A stretch of DNA of 6,867 bases from Limnohabitans sp. Lineage in GTDB: Bacteria; Pseudomonadota; Gammaproteobacteria; Burkholderiales; Burkholderiaceae_C. A model generated the notes under the pieces. That model was not told the DNA's origin. It searched no databases and worked only from the letters and a program-made list of their open reading frames with translations. The stretch lies in NCBI GenBank assembly GCA_030729445.1, contig JANQXJ010000065.1:1-6867 (forward strand), written 5' to 3'. The translations under genes and the position numbers were made by a program. Below, in pieces: positions 1 through 5,267 of this stretch; positions within the stretch are counted from its first letter, which is position 1, and each line of letters begins with the position of its first letter.

Positions 1-278
1 TCTTTGTAGGGGTCCCAACCCGCTGGAATCAGCTGCTCCCAGCCAATGGTGCGTGCCTGGCCGGGCTTCAAAGCCGCCCAGTCTTGCCCCAGCAGGGACA
101 CACGCCCTTCACGGGGCGACAACACACCCGACAACAAACCCAACAAGGTGCTCTTGCCACAGCCGCTGGGGCCATGCAAAAAAACGGTCTGGTCGCGCTC
201 CACATGCAAGCGGCCCAGCACCAGTGTGTCAGGACCTTCCCGGGTCCAGGCAAAGCGCAATGGCTCTATGTCGATCAC
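1..278 (-). CDS. ABC transporter ATP-binding protein, N-terminal part (runs off window; possibly fused to a DUF3299 segment)
   Basis: The 5' 92 codons of a minus-strand gene are present and the rest lies beyond base 1. The GTG start at 278-276 is chosen because AGGGAG lies about 8 bases upstream and the protein then begins like small LolD/MacB-type ATPases. The Walker A P-loop GPSGCGKST is at residues 36-44, followed by LLGLLSG, as in the ATPase of an ABC/FtsX-type transporter that would energise an inner-membrane permease. The Q-loop (normally xxFQ some 45 residues after the P-loop lysine) is not seen. Instead, residues 75-92 read ARTIGWEQLIPAGWDPYK, which resembles the start of mature DUF3299 proteins. 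Genes for DUF3299 proteins are, as I recall, often near this kind of ABC operon. The reading frame stays open throughout. It lies 44 bp downstream of the EamA gene on the same strand, so co-transcription is possible. The ABC start is secure; the identity of the C-terminal part is inferred. Confidence 0.8.
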   Translation of the reverse strand, partial: MIDIEPLRFAWTREGPDTLVLGRLHVERDQTVFLHGPSGCGKSTLLGLLSGVLSPREGRVSLLGQDWAALKPGQARTIGWEQLIPAGWDPYK

Positions 279-322
279 TCAGTACTCCCTGTTGAGCGGG
301 GCAATATACCCGCCTTGACCAC

Positions 323-1261
323 TCAGGGGGTCTTTCTCCGGCTTTCCCTGCGGGCAATCCAGACGGTGGCGCCCAAGATGACCAGCGCACCGGCCCACGT
401 CCACTTGCTGGGCACATCACCAAACACCAGCCAACCCAAAATCGAGGCCCAGACCAGGTCGAGAAAACGCAGCGACTGGGTGGCCGAAATGTCGGCCAGC
501 GCAAAAGCCCGCGTCAGGCAATAGTGGGCCAAGGTGCCCAGCACGCCCGTGGCGGCAAAACCGATCCATTGCATCAAGGTGGGCGCTTGCCAGTTGGGCA
601 GCGCCATGGGCAGGCTCAAGACCGTGACCGTCAGGGCTTGCCACAGCACAATCACGCCCGCTTTTTCGTAGCGGGTCAGGGCTTTGGTGATGAGAAAAGA
701 CGCCGCAAAAACAGGCGACGAGGCGAGCATGACCAGGTTGAACCAACCGCCCTCGCCCGACATCTTGGGCAGGACCACCACCAGCACGCCCGCAAAGCCA
801 ATGATGGCGGCGATCCAGCGGTCACGGCGCATGGGCTCGCCCAAAAACCAGGCCGCACCGATCATGATGAAGATCGGCCCGGTAAAGCCAATGGCCGTCA
901 TGTCGGCCAAGGGAATTTTGGGCAAGGCGGTGAACCACAACACCAGCCCCAAGGTGTGCACCCCGCCGCGCCAGAACTGGCCCGCCATGTTCACCGGCAT
1001 GTAAGCCCGCCAGCCCTCACGCCAAACCCAAGGCAAGATGACCAGCAAACCAAACAGATAACGCAAGAACTGCGATTGGTAGACGTCCAGGTGCAGCGTC
1101 AACTCGCGGGCGATGGTGTTGAGAAAAGAAAACAGCAGCCCGCCCAGCACCATCCAGACCATGCCCCGCACGGCCACGGGCCAAGCGGCAAAGGCCCGCC
1201 TGCCGCGGTGGTGCGTGAGCGACCACTGGCGCAAGGGGGACCAAGACTTGCGCGGTTTCAT
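323..1261 (-). CDS. EamA/DMT-superfamily transporter
   Basis: This 312-residue integral inner-membrane protein has the two-fold EamA architecture. The first repeat covers roughly residues 33-165 and the second roughly 172-303, with about ten hydrophobic segments. The length and the pattern (for example the helix-rich stretch around FTGPIFIMIGAAWFLGEP and the C-terminal VFGDVPSKWTWAGALVILGA) are typical of drug/metabolite transporters that export small metabolites. The substrate cannot be told from sequence. The ATG at 1261 has no clear Shine-Dalgarno sequence, and the first 31 residues are a basic, probably cytoplasmic extension. An internal Met at residue 34 (base 1162), just before the first helix, is a possible alternative start. 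A TATGAT hexamer at 1299-1294 could be a -10 element, but no good -35 accompanies it. The 3' end lies 44 bp before the ABC ATPase start. The family call is firm and the start is moderately sure. Confidence 0.9.
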   Translation of the reverse strand: MKPRKSWSPLRQWSLTHHRGRRAFAAWPVAVRGMVWMVLGGLLFSFLNTIARELTLHLDVYQSQFLRYLFGLLVILPWVWREGWRAYMPVNMAGQFWRGGVHTLGLVLWFTALPKIPLADMTAIGFTGPIFIMIGAAWFLGEPMRRDRWIAAIIGFAGVLVVVLPKMSGEGGWFNLVMLASSPVFAASFLITKALTRYEKAGVIVLWQALTVTVLSLPMALPNWQAPTLMQWIGFAATGVLGTLAHYCLTRAFALADISATQSLRFLDLVWASILGWLVFGDVPSKWTWAGALVILGATVWIARRESRRKTP

Positions 1262-1360
1262 GCCGCTGCTTTGTTGTAAGTGTGAATCACCCCATCATAT
1301 TAGGGGCAATGCCCATCCAGGCCGGTCGCTAGAGTTACCGCCCCACTCTTGCAAACCCCA

Positions 1361-2608
1361 TCAGGTGGACGGCAGCGGTGGCAAGGACCTGTTCGCTGGG
1401 GTGGGCGCTGGCTGCGCCGCAGCAGGGGGTGCAGCCAGTGGTGGTGGCGGTGCAGCGTTTGCCGCTGCCGGTGAAATGGGCGCAGGTGGTGCCGATGGTG
1501 GTGCAGGCGCTGCCGTGGCAGGCACTGGGGCTTTTGGTGGCGCAGCAGTGGCTGGTTGAGGGGCCGCTGGGGCCGCTGGGGCAGCGCTGGCAGGTTTGGC
1601 GGCTTCATCAGGCTTGGGCTCTGGTGCCGCTGCACCGGTGAGCTTGTCGATCTGTTTAAAGACCCAGTTTTTTTCTTGCGCCGCCTGGGCTTTTTCTTCG
1701 GCAATTTGCGCCTTCAAGGCAGCAATCTTCTCTTGCAAAGCACGTTGCTCTGCCGCTTTGGCCTCTTGCGCTTGACGCTCGGCCTGCAGGCGAGCGTCTT
1801 CGATGGCCTGCAGTTTGGCGGCCTCTTCTGCAGCGGCGCGGGCCACACGGTCTTTTTCTTGCTGGATGCGCGAGGCCCTGACCGACGCGATTTCACGCAC
1901 CCCGGAGCTCCAAGGCAAATTTTGCAGCTGCCGCTGAATCGCGGCTTCGCGCGAAATCGTCTGCACCTTGCCGTCTAAGCGGGCTGTGAAAAAACCTTCG
2001 CAGCGGGTTTTGACACCCGCCACGGTGCAGGCATGTCCTTGCGGATTTTGTGCGCCCCAAGCTTTGGTCTGGGCGATGAACGCGTCACATTGCGCAAAGG
2101 CCCGGTCAATTTTGGCGTCTTCACCACTGGGCTGCGGGTCATTGAAATCAAACCACTCGGGTCGCACACGGTCCAGCTCGAATGCGGTGCGCACGCATTC
2201 AGCCTTGGCGGGCGTCAGTTGCGCCTGCATGCCCGCCCACACGGCCCGTGTCAGGGCATTGCTGCTGACCACCTTGAAGCGGGTCTCGCCCTGAGTGGGG
2301 CAGCCGTTGACCACTTGGTCGTTGATGCGCCGTGCCTGACCCTGCCAACGCACTGTGACGAATTCTTCATCCTGCGGCGTGATGGCCATGGGGGTGTCAA
2401 AAAACGGGGCTTGCACCACCCGCTCCACATCGGCCTGGCCGGGCACGCTGATGCGCACATTGCAGCGGGTCTCGCCATTGATCACCCGGACAGCCACAGG
2501 CACGGTTTGGGTTTGTCCGGCCTGCACCACGTACTGACCCGCCCACGCCCAAGGCGCAGCGCACAGCCACAGCCACAGCAACCCAACCCACCCCACACGT
2601 GTTCTCAT
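1361..2608 (-). CDS. Exported coiled-coil protein with Ala/Pro-rich tail, function unknown
   Basis: This 415-residue protein is not a family I can name. Residues 1-23 form a signal peptide (two Arg, a Trp/Leu-rich core, AWA before the predicted cut), so the protein is periplasmic or surface-exposed. Residues 24 to about 240 form a globular part with six cysteines (49, 103, 138, 174, 194, 203), enough for three disulfides; C194 and C203 lie in HACTVAGVKTRC. Residues about 246-323 are a highly charged Glu/Ala/Lys/Gln coiled coil. Residues about 325-415 are almost only Ala and Pro (bases about 1364-1636), a flexible low-complexity tail of the kind found in envelope-spanning or wall-associated proteins. 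The ATG at 2608 is supported by the signal peptide directly after it and a weak GGGTGAG upstream. It stands alone: the repeat-containing intergenic region is upstream, and 99 bp separate it from the EamA gene downstream. The coding call is strong; the role is unknown. Confidence 0.85.
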   Translation of the reverse strand: MRTRVGWVGLLWLWLCAAPWAWAGQYVVQAGQTQTVPVAVRVINGETRCNVRISVPGQADVERVVQAPFFDTPMAITPQDEEFVTVRWQGQARRINDQVVNGCPTQGETRFKVVSSNALTRAVWAGMQAQLTPAKAECVRTAFELDRVRPEWFDFNDPQPSGEDAKIDRAFAQCDAFIAQTKAWGAQNPQGHACTVAGVKTRCEGFFTARLDGKVQTISREAAIQRQLQNLPWSSGVREIASVRASRIQQEKDRVARAAAEEAAKLQAIEDARLQAERQAQEAKAAEQRALQEKIAALKAQIAEEKAQAAQEKNWVFKQIDKLTGAAAPEPKPDEAAKPASAAPAAPAAPQPATAAPPKAPVPATAAPAPPSAPPAPISPAAANAAPPPPLAAPPAAAQPAPTPANRSLPPLPST

Positions 2609-2689
2609 GACTCACCCGTCTACAGAAAATACAGCTTCTTGATCCAGCCCTGCGAAGTGTGCAGGTGTCCGAACTCCATCGTTAACGTG

Positions 2690-2773
2690 GTCATCCCGAC
2701 CTTATTTTTTGTCATCCCGGGATTGTCTTTTGTCATCCCGGGATTGTCTTTTGTCATCCCGGCCTTGAGCCGG
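2690..2773. repeat. Four 21-bp-period GTCATCCCG direct repeats
   Basis: GTCATCCCG begins at 2690, 2711, 2732 and 2753, exactly 21 bases apart. Units two and three are identical over all 21 bases (GTCATCCCGGGATTG followed by TCTTTT). Unit one differs after GTCATCCCG but is also T-rich at its end. Unit four is the left arm of the large inverted repeat. This looks like local amplification of the end of the dispersed element beside it. Confidence 0.85.
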
Positions 2774-2847
2774 GATCCAGTTCGCACCACAGCCTTTTGC
2801 AAAGACCGGTGGTGTGCACTGGATCCCGGGTCTTCGCCCGGGATGAC
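2753..2847. repeat. 95-bp REP/MITE-like inverted repeat
   Basis: The left arm 2753-2781 (GTCATCCCGG...GCCGGGATCCAGT) is matched by the reverse complement of the right arm 2818-2847 (ACTGGATCCCGGG...CCCGGGATGAC), apart from the small loops inside each arm. Each arm also contains its own small hairpin (CCCGG/CCGGG). The centre continues the symmetry: CGCACCAC on the left faces GTGGTGTGC on the right, around CTTTTGCAAAG. The whole segment can fold into one long structured stem. GTCATCCCGG...CGGGATCCAG ends of this kind are known as dispersed intergenic repeats in many proteobacteria. No transposase is encoded, so any mobility would depend on an enzyme elsewhere. Confidence 0.85.
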
Positions 2848-3004
2848 AAAAGTTTCATGGAGGTTTCAACTTCATCAGACCGAATCCCTGTTGACTGTAT
2901 CGGCAGCAAAACGTCCAACTTGATAGTTCGAGGCACCTCAACCAAAGCACGCCATAGGCCAGAGCGCTGGCCCCCAACAGGCACACAGCAAGCGCTTCAG
3001 CGCC

Positions 3005-3793
3005 TCAGCGACCGGTAAAAACCGGCGTGCGCCGCTGGGCAAAGGCCGCTCGGCCCTCGGCAAAGTCAGCGCTTTGGCTGGTGCGTAGCTCGCGCTCGCG
3101 CATGCGGCCCACGTCACCGTGTCCGGTCTCAATTTCCCGGATCGATTGCTTGGTCTCCTGTACCGCCAGGGGCGCCAGCGCCAAGATGTCGCGTACCAAG
3201 GCCTGCTGGGTTGTTGCCCAGTCCTCGGGCCCGACCAGCGCCTCGAACAGGCCCAGAGCCTCAAGTTGCCGGTCGGTGAAAGGCCGGGCCGTCAAAAACG
3301 CCCGCTTGGTGGCCGCCAGGCCAAAACGGCTGACATAGCGCTGCAAGCCGCTCGGGTAGTAATGCAGGCCCAGCGCCGTAGCGGGCATGCGCCACTCGAT
3401 CCCCAACAGGCCGATGCGCAGGTCGCAGGCCAGCACCACGTCGGTGGCACCACCGTACACACTGCCGTTCAGTGCGCAAATGCTGACCGGGCGCAAAGCG
3501 GCCAGCGCATCCGGAATTTCCTCAAAAAAAGTCGACCCGTGCCCGGGCTCGTCAAAGCCGCCAATGTCGTAACCGGCGCAAAACACCGGCCTGGGCTGGC
3601 CAGCCGTGTTGGCCGTCAGTACCAGCACCCGCACAGCCGTATCCTTGTTCACGGTGTCAAAGTGCACCAGCAAAGCCTTGAGGTCGGCGTTTTCCAGGCG
3701 GTTGCGCTGGGCTGGGCGGTTCAAGGTGATGGTGGCCACGCCGCCTTCGATGTGAAGCGTGGGGGTGGACGCGAGCGGGGCGGCAGGTGACAT
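3005..3793 (-). CDS. Enoyl-CoA hydratase/isomerase-family protein with noncanonical active site
   Basis: This 262-residue cytoplasmic crotonase-fold protein has the usual family length. The oxyanion-hole elements are visible as FCAGYDIGGF (71-80) and NGSVYGGATDVVLACD (109-124), so acyl-CoA binding is expected. Aligned by eye with rat enoyl-CoA hydratase, Glu144 corresponds to Asp118 and Glu164 to Ala138 (MPATALG instead of QPEILLG). The standard hydratase reaction is therefore doubtful; isomerase, decarboxylase-like or another CoA-ester chemistry is possible. I chose the ATG at 3793 over the in-frame TTG at 3811 because the TTG is in the T-tract of the terminator upstream, and the ATG start gives a normal N-terminus. 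No strong Shine-Dalgarno sequence is visible; a GGA lies 8 bases before the ATG. It lies 90 bp after the phasin stop on the same strand. Family assignment is firm; substrate is unknown. Confidence 0.88.
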   Translation of the reverse strand: MSPAAPLASTPTLHIEGGVATITLNRPAQRNRLENADLKALLVHFDTVNKDTAVRVLVLTANTAGQPRPVFCAGYDIGGFDEPGHGSTFFEEIPDALAALRPVSICALNGSVYGGATDVVLACDLRIGLLGIEWRMPATALGLHYYPSGLQRYVSRFGLAATKRAFLTARPFTDRQLEALGLFEALVGPEDWATTQQALVRDILALAPLAVQETKQSIREIETGHGDVGRMRERELRTSQSADFAEGRAAFAQRRTPVFTGR

Positions 3794-3803
3794 GTGGGCA
3801 ATC

Positions 3804-3833
3804 CAAAACAAAAAGGGTGTCCGAAGACACCCT
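3804..3833 (-). terminator. Rho-independent terminator after the phasin gene
   Basis: Read on the minus strand, AGGGTGTC (3833-3826), a TTCG loop (3825-3822) and GACACCCT (3821-3814) form a perfect 8-bp stem. It is followed by TTTTTGTTTT (3813-3804). This is a textbook intrinsic terminator with an extra-stable UUCG loop, 50 bp past the phasin stop codon. Its T-tract ends only 10 bases before the ATG of the next gene. Confidence 0.92.
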
Positions 3834-3883
3834 GATTGTAAAAAGCCGCCCCTGAATTCAGAGTTAGCTCATGCAGTCCAAGC

Positions 3884-4441
3884 TCAAGCCTTGGCTTTGG
3901 CCTTGCCCATGGCGGCCTTGACCGAAGCTTCGGCTTGGGCAGTGGCGGCCTTCATGCTGGCTTCGGCGCTGTCAGCAGCTTGCTTGGCCACTTTTTTCAG
4001 GGTCTCGGCAGCGCTTTGGCTGGCTTCGAAAGCGGTCTTGATCACGGCCACGGCAGCGTCAGAGCCGGCGGGGGCGTTTTTCAGGCTGCTTTCGATCAGG
4101 CTTTTGACGGCTTGCTCGGACTCGGCCATTTTGCCTTCGACGGCCTTGGTGAACTCAGCGCCAGTGCTGTTGGCGATGTCAGCCAAGTGACGGCCATAAG
4201 ACACCGACTTTTCGAAGGCAGGCTGCACCAAAGCGGCTTGCACGGCCATCATGTCTTGAGGCGACTTGGCGGCCATCAGGGCTTGCATGTTGGCGAAAGA
4301 CTCGCCCACAGCGGCTTTGCCAGCAGCCATGTTCAGCTCGACCAAGCGCTCGAAACCGGCAAAAGCCGATTGCGACAGGCCAGCGGCCACGTTCAGGTTG
4401 GCTTGTTGGGTGGCGGTGAATTGTTCAGCGTTGAAGTTCAT
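3884..4441 (-). CDS. phaP: Phasin (PHA granule-associated protein, PhaP family)
   Basis: This 185-residue Ala-rich, mostly helical protein has no signal peptide. The opening, with FNAEQFTATQQANL and then a GFERLVELNM stretch, is the standard betaproteobacterial phasin N-terminus. The C-terminal half is an amphipathic Ala/Lys/Glu region ending GKAKAKA. Phasins coat cytoplasmic polyhydroxyalkanoate granules, control their number and size, and are made when polymer accumulates. The ATG at 4441 is chosen because AAGGAA sits 5 bases upstream and the conserved domain begins there. The frame is open back to 4501, but that extension (Cys-rich, SSCCSNCC) covers the promoter and Shine-Dalgarno sequence and is not expected to be translated. 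A strong terminator follows, so it is probably a monocistronic, highly expressed gene. Regulation by a PhaR-type repressor is likely from family knowledge; a candidate site is listed with the promoter. Confidence 0.93.
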   Translation of the reverse strand: MNFNAEQFTATQQANLNVAAGLSQSAFAGFERLVELNMAAGKAAVGESFANMQALMAAKSPQDMMAVQAALVQPAFEKSVSYGRHLADIANSTGAEFTKAVEGKMAESEQAVKSLIESSLKNAPAGSDAAVAVIKTAFEASQSAAETLKKVAKQAADSAEASMKAATAQAEASVKAAMGKAKAKA

Positions 4442-4657
4442 GATGTTTCCTTGAGGAAGTTTTGTTGCAATGCAGCAATTTGAACAGCACGAGGAAGTCA
4501 TGGCAAGGGAAAACCCGCACTTTAGAGTCGGCTCTCCAATTCATGACGGAACATCTGAGCTCGCTGCACCAGGGCCCGACAAGGCTATTGCCTGGCCCCT
4601 GAGCCAAGCTCACTACACTTGGTCATTTGGCCAGTTTGGCCCGTTTACCTCACACGT
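4442..4657. other. Divergent intergenic region between phasin and plus-strand gene
   Basis: This 216-bp spacer carries the phasin promoter and leader on the left. For the plus-strand gene I see only a weak TACACT (4614-4619) with a TTGCCT 20 bp upstream, which is too widely spaced to be convincing. No RNA gene or other coding frame is supported. Confidence 0.55.
4465..4506 (-). promoter_or_regulatory. Predicted phasin promoter with overlapping operator-like dyad
   Basis: On the minus strand, TTGCCA (4506-4501; 5 of 6 matches to the -35 consensus) is separated by 17 bp from TCAAAT (4483-4478; 4 of 6 matches to the -10 consensus). This predicts a start of transcription near 4471 and a leader of about 30 bases. 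TTGCTGCATTGCAA (4478-4465), an imperfect inverted repeat rich in TGC, starts at the last base of the -10 and covers the predicted start. PhaR repressors are known to bind TGC/GCA-containing sites at phasin promoters in other bacteria. That this is such a site is inference. Confidence 0.5.
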
Positions 4658-5257
4658 ATGGAATTCATCAGCCTGCTCATCATCCTGGCCACGGGCATCC
4701 ACTGGCTCAATACCCAGGGCCAGCGCAAACGCACCGCCTTGTTGGCCGAGCAATTGCGCCCCTTCCACATCGAAAAAAACATGGCCCAGCTGACCGGTGC
4801 CTACATGCGGGCACTGGGCGAATCCGACCCCGAGCGCCAGCAGCACATCCTGCAGCTGCAAGACGCTGCCGAGCAGCAACTGGCCAGCGAGTTCCAGCAC
4901 CTGGCCCGGGAATTTGCCAAACTGCCTGCCCCCGTTTCACGCGGCTTCAAGCTGGCCCTGCCCTACATCGACCAGCTCTCGCCCAAAGCCACGTTCGACA
5001 TGCGCCGCCTGCTCGAAGTCCACGCCCAAGGCATCGAGCGCACCGTGCGCAACACGCAAGCGCTTGCGCCCAAGGAACGGTCCTTTCGCATGATGGGCGA
5101 GATGTTTTTGATGCAGCACAGCTGCCACTGGTTTTGCCGCTCCAAAACCATCGCCTCGGCCCGCATGGTGGCCCAGCACCAAACCCGCTACGAGCAAGCA
5201 CTGGACGCGGTCAGCCCCGAAACTCGCCAAGCTTATCTGGCTGTGGTGCAGGGCTGA
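4658..5257 (+). CDS. Membrane-anchored protein of unknown function
   Basis: This 199-residue protein is not one I recognise. Residues about 2-17 (EFISLLIILATGIHWL) form one hydrophobic segment, followed by a basic stretch (GQRKR), which suggests an N-terminal inner-membrane anchor with a cytoplasmic body. The rest is soluble, helical and Gln/Leu/Ala/Arg-rich, with a possible coiled coil near residues 56-86. A cluster of possible metal or redox residues, HSCHWFC (His154, Cys156, His157, Cys160), lies in the C-terminal third. The ATG at 4658 places the hydrophobic segment at the N-terminus, but no Shine-Dalgarno sequence precedes it. An in-frame TTG at 4619 would add 13 residues and is less likely. 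It is the only plus-strand gene here, divergent from the phasin gene across 216 bp and convergent with the hydrolase gene at zero distance. Codon use resembles its neighbours, so the gene is probably real. Confidence 0.8.
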   Translation: MEFISLLIILATGIHWLNTQGQRKRTALLAEQLRPFHIEKNMAQLTGAYMRALGESDPERQQHILQLQDAAEQQLASEFQHLAREFAKLPAPVSRGFKLALPYIDQLSPKATFDMRRLLEVHAQGIERTVRNTQALAPKERSFRMMGEMFLMQHSCHWFCRSKTIASARMVAQHQTRYEQALDAVSPETRQAYLAVVQG

Positions 5258-5267
5258 TCAGCCCTGC
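5248..5267. terminator. Perfect 20-bp palindrome across two convergent stop codons (candidate bidirectional terminator)
   Basis: GCAGGGCTGATCAGCCCTGC is its own reverse complement and can form an 8-bp stem with a GATC loop on either strand. The TGA of the plus-strand gene (5255-5257) and the TGA of the minus-strand hydrolase (5260-5258) abut at its centre. The position suits a shared terminator, but no T-tract follows on either side, so intrinsic termination would be weak or Rho-assisted. The palindrome itself is certain; the function is inferred. Confidence 0.5.

Larger units (their letters stand above)
2609..3004. other. 396-bp intergenic region containing a repeat cluster
   Basis: This stretch lies between the 3' end of the hydratase-family gene and the 5' end of the exported protein gene. 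The middle (2690-2847) is the repeat cluster described separately. The right part (2848-3004) has no convincing gene. In the hydratase frame, a short hydrophobic reading frame follows the stop codon (3004 to about 2935), but it has no credible start. The left part (2609-2689) must hold the promoter of the exported protein gene; I see a TATTTT about 20 bases before the ATG but no convincing -35. No T-tailed terminator for the hydratase gene is visible. Confidence 0.7.

Noticed and set aside
524..1279. Long plus-strand frame opposite the EamA gene
   Set aside because: Gln/His/Gly/Arg-rich composition with no domain, antisense to a clear transporter gene.
2690..2773. Short direct repeats at regular spacing as a CRISPR array
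   Set aside because: The conserved part is only about 9-21 bp, units two and three are identical throughout so there are no unique spacers, no cas genes are present, and the last unit belongs to a dispersed inverted repeat.
2754..2984. Minus-strand open frame of 76 codons across the repeat
   Set aside because: Much of its translation is the well-known artefact of reading GTCATCCCGG-type repeats (SSRAKTRDP, LDPGSRPG), with no Shine-Dalgarno sequence and no domain.
2935..3004. Hydrophobic stretch following the hydratase-family stop codon in the same frame (LAVCLLGASALAYGVLWL)
   Set aside because: It resembles a membrane segment or the remnant of one, but there is no credible start codon or ribosome site and it soon loses coding character. 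A decayed gene fragment is possible but not supported.
3011..3025. ACCGGTAAAAACCGG hairpin as a terminator of the hydratase-family gene
   Set aside because: It lies within the last codons of the gene, the stem is only 5 bp and no T-tract follows it on the minus strand.
3794..3811. TTG start for the hydratase-family protein
   Set aside because: It is in the terminator T-tract with no ribosome site. The ATG at 3793 gives a standard N-terminus.
4442..4501. Longer phasin start with a Cys-rich N-terminus
   Set aside because: The extension overlaps the predicted promoter and the Shine-Dalgarno sequence of the internal ATG, and phasins normally begin at that ATG.
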